A DNA stretch of 64,000 bases from Spyradosoma sp004558035 (GTDB lineage: Bacteria; Verrucomicrobiota; Verrucomicrobiia; Opitutales; UBA953), in NCBI RefSeq assembly GCF_050314555.1, contig NZ_JBNPNH010000004.1:1-64000 (forward strand). The letters are read 5' to 3'. Made by a program: the position numbers and the translations under genes. Positions within the stretch are counted from its first letter, which is position 1, and each line of letters starts with the position of its first letter. This document shows positions 38,167-46,413 of the stretch, in pieces. A model generated the notes under the pieces. It was not told where the DNA came from, did not search any database, and saw only the letters and a list, made by a program, of their open reading frames with translations.

Positions 38167-38922
38167 TTATTTCCCCAGCCGGAAACGGTACTCGCCCGCG
38201 CCGCGGAGATGCTCCCGAGCCCAGGATTTCACGAGCTTCAGCGCCGCCGCGTCCGTCTTGCTGTCCTCCGACGAGGACACGATGTAGAACTGCCGCCGCG
38301 TCGGTTCGCCGTAGCAGAAGATCTCCACCGGGCGCAGCAGCATCTTCGGATCCTCGAACTCCGTCGCGGGAACGCCGTCGGCGACCGCCTTCCCGAAGAA
38401 GACCGCCGTCCCGCGCATCGAATCGAACACCGCCATCTTCACGCCGCCTTCCGCCCGAGCCGCCTCCTCAGCGTCGCCCCGCTGCCCGAACGCGCGGACA
38501 AGATCCCAGCGCTTCGCGGGAACGAAGACGTCCTTCTCGTCCGCCTCAAGATCGCGCGGCTCCAGCACCGCCCTGTTCCCGTCCGAATCCAGAAAGAATA
38601 TGCCGCCGAAGGAAAGGTTCTCGTCCTGCGCCACGTCCAGCTCCGCCGCCAGATTCTCGTCGCCCCCGTTCCAGCGCGTCGGCAGAAAGAGCGGCGCGGA
38701 ATCGCGCAGATCCTCCTCCTCGCTCACCTCGTCGGAAACGCCAATCCGCGGGAACGCCCGCTCCTCGGCGGCGCCGTCGAAACGCAGCTCCGGCGAAAAC
38801 GCGAGAAACGCGCACGCGCACGCCGCGAGCGCGCAGAGGAACGCGCGCCGCTCGCTCACGAAAAAACGTTCGCGGACGGCGCGAAGCGCGCGGGACGAAC
38901 GGCTCGGCTCTGCGGTATTCAC
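38167..38922 (-). CDS. Hypothetical membrane-anchored protein
   Basis: 251 residues from a GTG start at 38922. A basic N-terminus (SSRALRAVRERFFVSERR) precedes one hydrophobic segment (AFLCALAACACAFLAFS), then an acidic, mostly soluble domain (VSEEEDLRDSAPLFLPTRWN ... FGGIFFLDSDGN ... VEIFCYGEPTRRQFYIVSSS). The topology suggests a cytoplasmic N-terminus and a periplasmic domain of about 200 residues. I do not recognise a family. It is monocistronic between the cluster promoter and tRNA-Ser, transcribed in the same direction as the cluster. Confidence 0.7.
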   Translation of the reverse strand: MNTAEPSRSSRALRAVRERFFVSERRAFLCALAACACAFLAFSPELRFDGAAEERAFPRIGVSDEVSEEEDLRDSAPLFLPTRWNGGDENLAAELDVAQDENLSFGGIFFLDSDGNRAVLEPRDLEADEKDVFVPAKRWDLVRAFGQRGDAEEAARAEGGVKMAVFDSMRGTAVFFGKAVADGVPATEFEDPKMLLRPVEIFCYGEPTRRQFYIVSSSEDSKTDAAALKLVKSWAREHLRGAGEYRFRLGK

Positions 38923-38977
38923 GACGGAGAAAAATTTTCTCGCAAAGCGCCTTCTTTTGCCACCACAAAATTTCCGG

Positions 38978-39006
38978 TTGACTATTTCCGCGCGAAACTT
39001 TTTGAT
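38978..39006 (+). promoter_or_regulatory. Sigma70-like promoter of tRNA-Ser
   Basis: TTGACT, 17 bp, TTTGAT; the -10 ends 23 bp before the mature tRNA 5' end. Confidence 0.5.
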
Positions 39007-39029
39007 GCTTGCTCCTTTTTCGGCCTTAC

Positions 39030-39117
39030 GGAGAGATGACAGAGTGGCCGATTGTGCCTGACTCGAAATCAGGTGTGCCGCAAGGCACCGGGGGTTCGAA
39101 TCCCTCTCTCTCCGCCA
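39030..39117 (+). tRNA. tRNA-Ser (CGA), CCA encoded
   Basis: 88 nt type II tRNA. Acceptor GGAGAGA with TCTCTCC, discriminator G. Anticodon stem-loop CTGACTCGAAATCAG gives CGA. A long variable arm (GTGCCGCAAGGCAC) is typical of serine tRNAs. T arm GGTTCGAATCC. Confidence 0.95.
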
Positions 39118-39474
39118 TTTTTCGCGAATCCCGCCCGCCTTCCGGACGGGATTCGTCGTTTTCCCCGCCCGCCGCGCGCCGCCCGCCCCCCCCCTCGGTT
39201 TAAAATACCGAGGGGAAAACGACTCCGAAGCCGCATAAACAAAAGGATTTCCCCCTCGGTCAAATCGCGCGGAATTTCAACCAGAGGGAAAGCGACATTC
39301 CTGTCGCTTCGGCGAAATCAGCTTTCGGGAAATTCAAAAAAGCGGCAGGAATGCCGCTTCTCCCCTGCATTCCCGCGATTTTTCGCCAAAGAAGAATTCC
39401 GTGCTTTCCCGTGTCTTCCGTGGTCGAAATTTCGGACTTGCCACCGGTATTTTAAACCGTCAGTGTTTCCTGCC
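39118..39474. repeat. Intergenic region with hairpins between tRNA-Ser and the GbsR-like gene
   Basis: No gene seen in these 357 bp. It holds a 25-bp inverted repeat at 39191-39215 (CCCCTCGGT/ACCGAGGGG), a related CCCCCTCGGT word near 39251, and a REPIN-like pair at 39286-39364. The CCGTGTCTTCCGTGGTCGAAA phrase near 39412 resembles dispersed intergenic phrases. No T tract follows the first hairpin, so a terminator role is doubtful. Confidence 0.6.
39286..39364. repeat. REPIN-like element, copy 1 (two inverted 20-bp hairpins)
   Basis: Left hairpin AAGCGACATTCCTGTCGCTT at 39290-39309, right hairpin AAGCGGCAGGAATGCCGCTT at 39340-39359, with GGGA...TCCC outside. The right stem has a G-C pair where others have A-T (GGC/GCC for GAC/GTC), a compensatory change that keeps pairing. 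Confidence 0.8.
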
Positions 39475-39966
39475 ATGTCAAAGAAGAATGACAGGAAATC
39501 CGAAGCTCCTCTGCCCGCGCTGGAGGCGTGGGAGCTCGCCGTGGTCGAAGTGTTCTGCCGCGGGGCCGCGATGCTCGGGCTGCGCAAGAGCGTCGGCATG
39601 GTTTACGGCGCGCTCTACTGCGCGGACGAGCCGCTCGCGATCACCGACCTGCAGGAAAAGCTCCTGCTCTCGCGCGGCGCGTGCGTGGAGGCGACGCAGC
39701 TGCTGCGGCGCTTCGGCGCGATCCGCGTCGTGATCCGGCTCGGCGAACGCAAGGACTTCTTCGAGGCGGAGACGGACCTGAAAAAATTCGCCGCGGGAGC
39801 GCTCCACGAGATTCTCCTGCCCGCGTTGGAAAAGACTTCGCTGCGCCTGGATCACGCGTCGAAGCTCGCGCGCGGGAACGCCGCGAAGACGAAGATCGCG
39901 AAGCTGCGCGCGGCGAAGGACGCGCTCGCCTCACTCGTTCCCGCCGTCGAAAAAATCCTCGGCTGA
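39475..39966 (+). CDS. GbsR/MarR-type winged-helix regulator
   Basis: 163 residues from ATG 39475. The core VEVFCRGAAMLGLRKSVGMVYGALYCADEPLAITDLQ and LLLSRGACVEATQLLRRFGAI with RLGERKDFFEAE matches GbsR-type regulators (helix-turn-helix near residues 55-85, wing after). A C-terminal helical part probably dimerises. Such proteins repress transport or surface genes in response to small ligands. It directly precedes the GT2 gene (21 bp) at the head of the polysaccharide locus, so control of that locus is a reasonable guess. Confidence 0.8.
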   Translation: MSKKNDRKSEAPLPALEAWELAVVEVFCRGAAMLGLRKSVGMVYGALYCADEPLAITDLQEKLLLSRGACVEATQLLRRFGAIRVVIRLGERKDFFEAETDLKKFAAGALHEILLPALEKTSLRLDHASKLARGNAAKTKIAKLRAAKDALASLVPAVEKILG

Positions 39967-39987
39967 CGCGGAAAAAAGGAACCGCGA

Positions 39988-41025
39988 ATGGACACGAACA
40001 AAGCTTCCGCGAAAAGCCTTCTCCTGCCGGCGGTTTCGATCGTCGTGCCCGTGTACGGCGTGGAAAAATATGTCGGGCGCTGCTTCGATTCCGTCGCCGC
40101 GCAGACGTATCCGAACCTCGAATGCGTTTTCGTGGACGACCGCGGGCCGGACGCGAGCATGGACGTCCTGCGGGAACGCATCGCCGCCTACCGCGGGAAC
40201 GTCCGCTTCCGCGTCGTGCGCCACGAACGCAACCGCGGCCTCTCCGCCGCCCGCAACACCGGCGCCGACGCCGCGACCGGGGAATACGTCTATTTTCTCG
40301 ACAGCGACGACCTCCTCACGCCCGACTGCGTCGCGCTGCTCGCCGAGCCTCTGCGCGAACGCCGCGTCGATTTCGTGCTCGGCAACTACGCTTCCGGGGG
40401 CGACCGATCGTGCTTCATTCCCGTGAAGGCCGCCGACGGCTTCATCCGCGGGAACGCCGAAATCCGCGCGCGCTATCTGCGAGGCGAGTGGTTCATGATG
40501 GCGTGGAATCGCCTCGTGAAGCGCGAATTTCTCGTCCGCGAAAACCTGCGTTTCGCCGAGGGGCTGCTCCACGAGGACAATCTTTGGTCGTTCCAGCTCG
40601 CGTGCGTCGCCGAATCGATGTGCGTCGTGCGCGCGCCGACCTACGTCTACACGATCCGCGGCAATTCGATCATGACCGCGAAGTCCCGAAAAAATCTCGA
40701 TTCGCTCGTGCGCATCGCTGACGAAATGGACGCGTTCGCGCGGGAACGCACCCTGTTCGGCGACGCCGACGTCGTGCGCTTCGTCGCGTCGTGGCGGGAG
40801 GGGCTGACGTTCAACGCGCGCCCCTACGGCGCGTCGTGGGAGACGTATCGTTCCGCCGTGCGTTCCCGCGGATTTTCTCGAAAAACTTTCGCGGCTCTCG
40901 GCGCGGCGGGGAAACTGCGTTACCTGCACCACCTGCTTCCCGCGCCGCTCGGCTTCGTTTATGTGCTCGCCGTCGCGAAGGCGATCGTCGTCGCCGCGTT
41001 TTTGAAACGGAGGTTTTTCCGATGA
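39988..41025 (+). CDS. Family 2 glycosyltransferase (polysaccharide locus)
   Basis: 345 residues. GT-A fold signature: VSIVVPVYGVEKYVGRCFDS, ECVFVDDRGPDAS and the metal-binding DxD in YVYFLDSDDLLTPD. It adds one sugar of the repeat unit on the cytoplasmic face; donor unknown. Membrane association through a hydrophobic C-terminus (APLGFVYVLAVAKAIVVAAF). GC-rich codons like the chromosome, unlike genes farther right in this locus. Confidence 0.9.
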   Translation: MDTNKASAKSLLLPAVSIVVPVYGVEKYVGRCFDSVAAQTYPNLECVFVDDRGPDASMDVLRERIAAYRGNVRFRVVRHERNRGLSAARNTGADAATGEYVYFLDSDDLLTPDCVALLAEPLRERRVDFVLGNYASGGDRSCFIPVKAADGFIRGNAEIRARYLRGEWFMMAWNRLVKREFLVRENLRFAEGLLHEDNLWSFQLACVAESMCVVRAPTYVYTIRGNSIMTAKSRKNLDSLVRIADEMDAFARERTLFGDADVVRFVASWREGLTFNARPYGASWETYRSAVRSRGFSRKTFAALGAAGKLRYLHHLLPAPLGFVYVLAVAKAIVVAAFLKRRFFR

Positions 41026-41034
41026 ACGAAAACG

Positions 41035-41142
41035 CGCTTTTTGGGGAAGCGACTTTCCAGTCGCTTTTCGGAAACCTTTTTCAAGGAAATTTCTTTCGGA
41101 GGGACTTCGCCAAGCGACAGGAATGTCGCTTCCCCAAAAGCG
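41035..41142. repeat. REPIN-like element, copy 2
   Basis: Left hairpin AAGCGACTTTCCAGTCGCTT at 41047-41066, right hairpin AAGCGACAGGAATGTCGCTT at 41112-41131, flanked by TTTTGGGG/CCCCAAAA, so the ends form inverted repeats of about 30 bp. The loop-closing pair is T-A in the left arm versus A-T elsewhere. Confidence 0.85.
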
Positions 41143-41238
41143 TTCCCGCGAATCGAGCGGCGAAATTTCGTCCTTCGGGAACCGCTCGCCGCGGGAACGA
41201 AGACAGGAATGTCTTCGCCCCCAAAAACCTCTTCCTTC

Positions 41239-41354
41239 CGGGGAAGCGACTTGGCTCCACGCCTCGCTTTCCAGTCGCTTTTCGGAAACCTTCTTCAAAA
41301 AAATTTCCTTCGGAGGGATTTCGCCAAGCGACAGGAATGTCGCTTCCCCAAAAA
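41239..41354. repeat. REPIN-like element, copy 3 (with small insertion)
   Basis: Nearly the same as copy 2 (spacer TTTTCGGAAACC...TTTCCTTCGGAGGGA), but the left hairpin is interrupted after AAGCGACT by about 17 bp (TGGCTCCACGCCTCGCT). Right hairpin intact at 41326-41345. Confidence 0.8.
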
Positions 41355-41384
41355 GCCCGCTGAAATCTTCGGAACCCGCCTGAA

Positions 41385-42917
41385 ATGATTTCCTCCGACA
41401 ACCGCCGCATCGCCAAGAACACGCTCGCGCTCTACGTGCGCATGGGCGTTTCGATGATCGTGTCGCTGTTCACTTCGCGCGTCGTGCTGCAGACGCTCGG
41501 CGTCGAGGACTTCGGCATCTACAACGTCGTCGGCGGCGTGGTCGTGCTCTTTTCCTTCCTCAACGCGGCGATGTCCTCGGCGACGCAGCGCTTTCTCAAC
41601 TTCGAGCTCGGGCGCAGGGACTTCGCGCAGGTCGGGCGCGTATTCTCGATGTCGATGAGCGTGCATTTCGCCATCGCGGGCGCGGTGCTCCTGCTCGCGG
41701 AAACGCTCGGACTGTGGTTTCTGAACGCGCAGCTGAACATTCCCGCCGAGCGCATGGCGGCGGCGAACTGGGTCTATCAGTTCTCGGTCGCGAGCACGCT
41801 TCTGGGCATCATGCTCGTGCCCTACAACGCGACGATCATCGCCTACGAGCGCATGACGTTTTACGCCTGGGCGAGCATCGCGACGACGTTTCTGCGGCTC
41901 GGCATCGTCTATCTGCTCGTGATCGGGAACGCGGACAAGCTCGTACTCTACGCGGCGCTGACCTTCGCCGTGGGCGTGCTGATGCAGATCGTCCACGTCG
42001 CATACTGCCGCCGCGCGTTCCCGCGGACGGCCATCTATCGCCCCTTCCGCGACAAAAAACTCTTCCGCGAGCTCGTCTCGTTTTCCGGGTGGTGGCTTTT
42101 CGGCGGCGTCGCGAACATGGCGAACAGCCAGGGTATCAACATGGTGGTGAACATTTTCTGCGGCGTCGCCGTGAACGCCGCGATGGGCATCGCCAATCAG
42201 GTTTACGCAGCGGTCTATCAGTTCGTCATGAATTTTCAAACGGCGTTCTCGCCGCAGATCACAAAACTGTACTCGGCGGAAAACGAAGGCGCGTTTTTGA
42301 AGTTAGTTTTCAGAGCCTCGAAGTTTTCATTTTTTCTGATGGTGTTCTTGGCGACTCCAATCCTCATCAACGCCGATTTCATTTTGGAAATCTGGCTCGG
42401 AAACGTTCCGGAACACACGGCGGGTTTTGTCCGTTGGATCATCGTGTCTTCTGTCATTGATGCGCTTGCGTCGTCGCTATGCATTTCCGCAAGCGCGACC
42501 GGAAAGATTCGCAATTACCAGATGATTGTCAGCAGTCTGATCCTCACGAATGTTCCCGTAAGCATTCTGCTTCTATGGTGCGGATATTCGCCTGTCTCTG
42601 TCATCGTCGTTCGCACCGCCGTGAATTTCACAGTTTCCGTCTGGCGGATTTTTTACCTGCGCCGAATGATTCCGTATTTTTCTCCGGGCAAATATCTGCG
42701 ATGCGTTTTCGGTCGCGCCGTCTTAGTGAGTCTTTCGTGCCTCTGCATTTCTCTTCCTCTCGTTTTCGCGATGAATGACGGATGGGCGAAACTCGCGATT
42801 TCAGGAGCTGCGACGGGCATCTGCGTTCCCGTAATCACATTTTTCATCGGATTCAACAAGGAAGAGCGAACGTTCTTCAAGCAATTTTTCATCAATAAAT
42901 TTTCGAAAGACAAATGA
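41385..42917 (+). CDS. Wzx-like polysaccharide flippase (MOP superfamily)
   Basis: 510 residues with about 12-14 hydrophobic helices; the N-terminus RIAKNTLALYVRMGVSMIVS and the segment LQTLGVEDFGIYNVVGGVV are typical of O-antigen/teichoic export flippases. It would move lipid-linked repeat units across the inner membrane. Base use changes inside the gene: the first ~900 bp are GC-rich like the chromosome, the last ~600 bp are AT-richer like the genes after it. Ends in an ATGA overlap with the next gene. Confidence 0.9.
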   Translation: MISSDNRRIAKNTLALYVRMGVSMIVSLFTSRVVLQTLGVEDFGIYNVVGGVVVLFSFLNAAMSSATQRFLNFELGRRDFAQVGRVFSMSMSVHFAIAGAVLLLAETLGLWFLNAQLNIPAERMAAANWVYQFSVASTLLGIMLVPYNATIIAYERMTFYAWASIATTFLRLGIVYLLVIGNADKLVLYAALTFAVGVLMQIVHVAYCRRAFPRTAIYRPFRDKKLFRELVSFSGWWLFGGVANMANSQGINMVVNIFCGVAVNAAMGIANQVYAAVYQFVMNFQTAFSPQITKLYSAENEGAFLKLVFRASKFSFFLMVFLATPILINADFILEIWLGNVPEHTAGFVRWIIVSSVIDALASSLCISASATGKIRNYQMIVSSLILTNVPVSILLLWCGYSPVSVIVVRTAVNFTVSVWRIFYLRRMIPYFSPGKYLRCVFGRAVLVSLSCLCISLPLVFAMNDGWAKLAISGAATGICVPVITFFIGFNKEERTFFKQFFINKFSKDK

Positions 42918-44260
42918 TAGTTCTCCGACGAAAAGAAGATTGTTGCGGCTGTCACGCCTGCGAAACCGTCTGTCCGAAAAACTGCATAAAAATGCAGGAA
43001 GACAACGAAGGCTTCCTCTATCCGGAAACGGACGCATCGCGATGCATCGAGTGCCATCTCTGCGAGAACGTCTGTCCGATGATCAATCGCGGCGAGCGCC
43101 CGCGAAATTTTCCGAATGGAGGGTGTGACCCCGTCGTTTTCGCTGCGAAAAATCTCGACGAAGCAATCCGCTTTCAGAGCTCTTCCGGAGGCGTTTTTTC
43201 CGCGTTGGCCGAACGCGTGATAAGGAATGGCGGCGTCGTGTTCGGCGCGCGCTGGAACTCGGATTTCACCGAGGTCGTGCACGATTTCACGGAAACGCTC
43301 GAAGGGCTCGCGGCGTTTCGCGGGAGCAAGTATCTGCAGTCGCGCGTCGGCGACACGTTCCGCAAGGCGCGCGAATTTCTGCGAGCCGGACGCGAAGTGA
43401 TGTTCACGGGAACGCCGTGCCAGATTGCGGGGCTGCGGCGCGCGCTGCGCGCGGATTTTCCGAACCTGCTCGCCGTAGAAGTGGTCTGTCACGGCGTTCC
43501 TTCTCCAAAGATTTGGAGAATTTATCTTCGGGATCTCAAAAAGAAGCTAGGAAGTAAACCCGACGGGAAATCTGACGGGAAAGATTTAGGGGCGCGTTCT
43601 TCGCGTACGACTGATTGCGGAAGCAATGAAGACCATGTCGAAATCCGCACTCTAAGCCTGCGAAGCAAATCTCCTCCGGGCGGATGGAAGAAATACAGTC
43701 TTGCGCTTACGTGGTCGCCGCAAAGCGGAGACAAAAATACGAAGTTGAGCTTTTTAGAGCCATGCCACTATTGGGCGGAAAACACCTACATGAACGCGTT
43801 TCTGAGCGACTTGGCAAATCGTCCTTCATGCGCCACATGTCCCGCTAAATTTCAGAAATCCGGATCGGATCTGGTTCTCGGAGATTTTTGGGGAATCGAA
43901 GCGGAATTGGACGACGATCTCGGCTGTTCCCTCGTTCTCGCCAATACAGAGCGCGGTCTGGCGGCTATACGGGCGTCAGATTCCGTCGAGCTGATACCCA
44001 AGGCGTACGCCCAGGCTCGCGGTATCCGGTCGCTCGAAGAATCGTTGCTTCCGCATCCTAAGCGGAAAGCATTTTTCGCGTCAATTGAGCGTGGGGTCCC
44101 ATTGGACGTCGCCGTCAGGAAATTCAGACCTTTGCCGTATCTGACGCGCATTCGTCGAAACGGAAAGCAGGTGTGCTTTTCGATTGTCGTCCGCACTTTG
44201 CGGGCGCTCCGGCTTTTGGAAATTGCAAAAAAGATTCTCGGAAAGAAAGGGAAAAAATGA
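42914..44260 (+). CDS. FrhB-like Fe-S protein of polysaccharide loci (coenzyme F420 hydrogenase beta-subunit family)
   Basis: 448 residues. Two [4Fe-4S] ferredoxin motifs at the N-terminus (CCGCHACETVCPKNC near 10-24; CIECHLCENVCP near 41-52), then the FrhB N and C domains (FQSSSGGVFSALAERV; MFTGTPCQIAGLRRAL; CATCPAKFQKSGSDLVLGDFWG). In archaea the family reduces F420; in capsule loci homologues commonly sit beside pyruvyl transferases and their reaction is not settled. Overlaps both neighbours by ATGA, so translation is coupled. AT-richer than the chromosome average. Confidence 0.85.
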   Translation: MIVLRRKEDCCGCHACETVCPKNCIKMQEDNEGFLYPETDASRCIECHLCENVCPMINRGERPRNFPNGGCDPVVFAAKNLDEAIRFQSSSGGVFSALAERVIRNGGVVFGARWNSDFTEVVHDFTETLEGLAAFRGSKYLQSRVGDTFRKAREFLRAGREVMFTGTPCQIAGLRRALRADFPNLLAVEVVCHGVPSPKIWRIYLRDLKKKLGSKPDGKSDGKDLGARSSRTTDCGSNEDHVEIRTLSLRSKSPPGGWKKYSLALTWSPQSGDKNTKLSFLEPCHYWAENTYMNAFLSDLANRPSCATCPAKFQKSGSDLVLGDFWGIEAELDDDLGCSLVLANTERGLAAIRASDSVELIPKAYAQARGIRSLEESLLPHPKRKAFFASIERGVPLDVAVRKFRPLPYLTRIRRNGKQVCFSIVVRTLRALRLLEIAKKILGKKGKK

Positions 44261-45489
44261 AAATCGGCGGAATCACATTCTGGTGGTCAAAAAATAATTA
44301 CGGTCAGGTCTTGCAGTGCTATGCTCTTCAAAAAATTTTTCAGAGAGAAGGGCATGATCCGTTCCTCATTCGTTTCGGCGGAAATTCGGTGCCGAAAAAA
44401 CGGACGAAGGCAGATGTCTGCATTTCGCTTTTCCGGAGAATGTTGAAATGCCTGAATCCGATGGCATTGACCAAATATCTTCGCTCCAGGCGAGCGAGGA
44501 ATTTCGCAAAAATTGAGCGTTCCCGCGCGCTAGCATTCGAATCTGAGGACCGGAGGGACTTCGACGGATTCAGAGCAACGAACATCCGAGTCAGCGAGCG
44601 CCGATACAAGTCATTGGAAGAACTGCTCTCTGATCCGCCCGTCGCAGACATCTACGCCGTCGGCTCCGATGTCGTTTGGAGTACGGAGAACAATGTGTTC
44701 GGAGACTGGCATCGAGCGATGTTCCTAGATTTCGGCTCTGCGGGAACGCCGCGCATTTCTTACGCGGCGAGTTTCGGAGCCTCAGATTTCGGAAAAGAAT
44801 ATTTGTCGGCGATTGCACCGCATCTGAAAAAATTTTCCGCCGTGTCCGTTCGTGAAAACACAGGCGTTGAAATTTGCAGAAAAGCCGGAAGGACGGACGC
44901 CGCCCACGTCTTGGACCCGACTTGTCTTTTGGACATGGATGCATATTTGGAAGTCGCAGCCGCCGTTCCCTCCATGCGGGAACAGAAATGCTTTTTCTTC
45001 TATGGTTTGAATTTCGACGAAGCAGATGACGTGCATTATGCGGCGCAAAAAGATTTTTGCCGTTCCCGCGGATGCCGTTTTGTTGCGACTCTTTCCGACG
45101 GCATGAATCTCGCCTACGACAGGCTTCCAGGCGCTGAATACGCCTTTGACTCGATTCCAGAATGGCTGGCGCATTACCGCGATTCGGAATACGTCGTCAC
45201 AAATTCGTTTCACGGTGTGGTTTTTGCGGTTCTGTTCGAAAAACAATTTTTGCTCCTGCCTCTCAAAGGACGCTACGCGGTGCTGAACGCCCGTCCGAAT
45301 TCATTTCTTTTCTCTTTGGGACTGAGCGATCGGATTTACAAAGGGGGAGATTTTTCGGCGGCAATGGACGCGCCGATTGATTGGGCGTCCGTCCGCGAGA
45401 AACTGTCCGCGTTACGGGAACGATCATTGGAATTTCTGAGAACGGCATTAGCAAAATGCGAAGAGGAAATTCGGAAAGGCAAATCATGA
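44257..45489 (+). CDS. Polysaccharide pyruvyl transferase family protein
   Basis: 410 residues from ATG 44257, which overlaps the previous stop (ATGA); the frame is open upstream, but this start gives the family N-terminus MKIGGITFWWSKNNYGQVLQ. Later motifs: AVGSDVVWSTENNVF, SYAASFGASDF, VSVRENTGVEICRKAG, HVLDPTCLLD, VVTNSFHGVVFAVLF. The family (CsaB/WcaK) adds pyruvate ketals to sugars using PEP, giving negative charge. GC is about 45% in places, clearly below the host level. Confidence 0.88.
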   Translation: MKIGGITFWWSKNNYGQVLQCYALQKIFQREGHDPFLIRFGGNSVPKKRTKADVCISLFRRMLKCLNPMALTKYLRSRRARNFAKIERSRALAFESEDRRDFDGFRATNIRVSERRYKSLEELLSDPPVADIYAVGSDVVWSTENNVFGDWHRAMFLDFGSAGTPRISYAASFGASDFGKEYLSAIAPHLKKFSAVSVRENTGVEICRKAGRTDAAHVLDPTCLLDMDAYLEVAAAVPSMREQKCFFFYGLNFDEADDVHYAAQKDFCRSRGCRFVATLSDGMNLAYDRLPGAEYAFDSIPEWLAHYRDSEYVVTNSFHGVVFAVLFEKQFLLLPLKGRYAVLNARPNSFLFSLGLSDRIYKGGDFSAAMDAPIDWASVREKLSALRERSLEFLRTALAKCEEEIRKGKS

Positions 45490-46283
45490 GCATACCCAAA
45501 ATCATTCATTACTGTTGGTTCGGGCGCGGAGAACTGCCCGCGTTGGCGAAAAAGTGCATCGCTTCGTGGGAACGTTTTTTCCCGGGCTGGGAAATTCGGG
45601 AATGGAACGAAGACAACTTCGACGTCAACGCAATCGCTTACACGCGCGAAGCATATGCGGCGAAAAAATACGCGTTCGTTAGCGACTACGCGCGTTTCAA
45701 AATTCTCTACGAACAGGGCGGTGTTTATTTTGACACAGACGTGGAAGTGCTGCGGCCGATGGACGAAATTCTGGAGCGAGGCGCATTTATGGGCTTGGAG
45801 CGGAACGTTCCCGCCGAAAACAGCGTGAATCCCGGTCTCGGGCTCGCGTGTGCGCCCGGTCTCGGGCTCTATAAAGACATATTAAACGCCTACCATGAGC
45901 TTCATTTCGAGCTTTCGCCGGGCGTCTATAATTTCAAGACGGTGGTTCAATACACGTCCGAAATTCTTCTGCGGCGCGGACTGAAACCGAAGCCCGGAAT
46001 CATGGAAATCGACGGCGTATTCATTTATCCCACGGAATATTTCAGTCCGAAGTCATGGGAAACGGGAGAAATTCGTCTGACGGCGAACACATACACGATT
46101 CACCATTTCGCGGCATCGTGGCACTCTCGGCGAGAACGGATTTATTACTGGACGAAACGACGCTTCGGTGCACGCGCGGCTCTGGCGCTTTCATTGGCTT
46201 TTATACTCTTCCGAAATCCAAAGAAAAACTGGAATGCTCTCGTACGTCGGATTGGCGGAAATAAACGGGGGGGGGGGGTATAG
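45486..46283 (+). CDS. GT32-type capsular glycosyltransferase, copy A
   Basis: 265 residues from ATG 45486 (ATGA overlap with the previous gene). N-terminus IPKIIHYCWFGRGELPALAK, the DxD region GGVYFDTDVEVLRPMDEI, and C-terminal ETGEIRLTANTYTIHHFAAS plus WTKRRFGARA are typical of the Gly_transf_sug/OCH1-like family. Close paralogue of the gene at 47584. The stop follows a run of 12 G (46267-46278); length changes of this tract would alter only the C-terminal tail. Confidence 0.9.
   Translation: MSIPKIIHYCWFGRGELPALAKKCIASWERFFPGWEIREWNEDNFDVNAIAYTREAYAAKKYAFVSDYARFKILYEQGGVYFDTDVEVLRPMDEILERGAFMGLERNVPAENSVNPGLGLACAPGLGLYKDILNAYHELHFELSPGVYNFKTVVQYTSEILLRRGLKPKPGIMEIDGVFIYPTEYFSPKSWETGEIRLTANTYTIHHFAASWHSRRERIYYWTKRRFGARAALALSLAFILFRNPKKNWNALVRRIGGNKRGGGV
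46267..46278 (+). repeat. G12 homopolymer at the 3' end of the GT32 gene
   Basis: Twelve consecutive G, the longest homopolymer noticed in the window. With 13 G the frame would run on for about 44 codons and stop at TGA 46415-46417, overlapping the wecB ATG as ATGA. Confidence 0.9.
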
Positions 46284-46343
46284 CGGGTCTCGTTGACGGG
46301 AACGCTGTCTCATTTTCGCAAAGAATTCATTTCACACGCGGGG

Positions 46344-46381
46344 AAAGAGTTGCTTCACGTTTTCGCGAAGCGGCTCTTTTT
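46344..46381 (+). terminator. Possible terminator between GT32-A and wecB
   Basis: AAGAGTTGCTTC pairs with GAAGCGGCTCTT (two G-U pairs) around a 10-nt loop, followed by T residues. It lies in the 130-bp gap before wecB and may split the locus into two transcripts or attenuate. Confidence 0.55.
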
Positions 46382-46413
46382 GCGTATTCGATTGCGGAGG
46401 AAAGGAGCGCTGC

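Larger units (their letters stand above)
41026..41384. repeat. Repeat cluster between GT2 and Wzx genes
   Basis: No gene is seen in these 359 bp. They contain REPIN-like copies 2 and 3 plus a solitary hairpin CGAAGACAGGAATGTCTTCG at 41198-41217, whose stem differs from the others by paired changes around the same GACAGGAATGTC core. GGGAACG words occur between them. Confidence 0.85.

Noticed and set aside
39191..39215. CCCCTCGGT/ACCGAGGGG hairpin as tRNA-Ser terminator
   Set aside because: No T run follows on the plus strand (GAAAACG), and it lies over 70 bp from the tRNA; kept only as a hairpin in the gap.
41031..41422. Short open frames containing RQECRFPK/DRNVASPK-like peptides in the repeat cluster
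   Set aside because: These peptides are simply the translation of the REPIN-like hairpins and recur in several frames; not genes.
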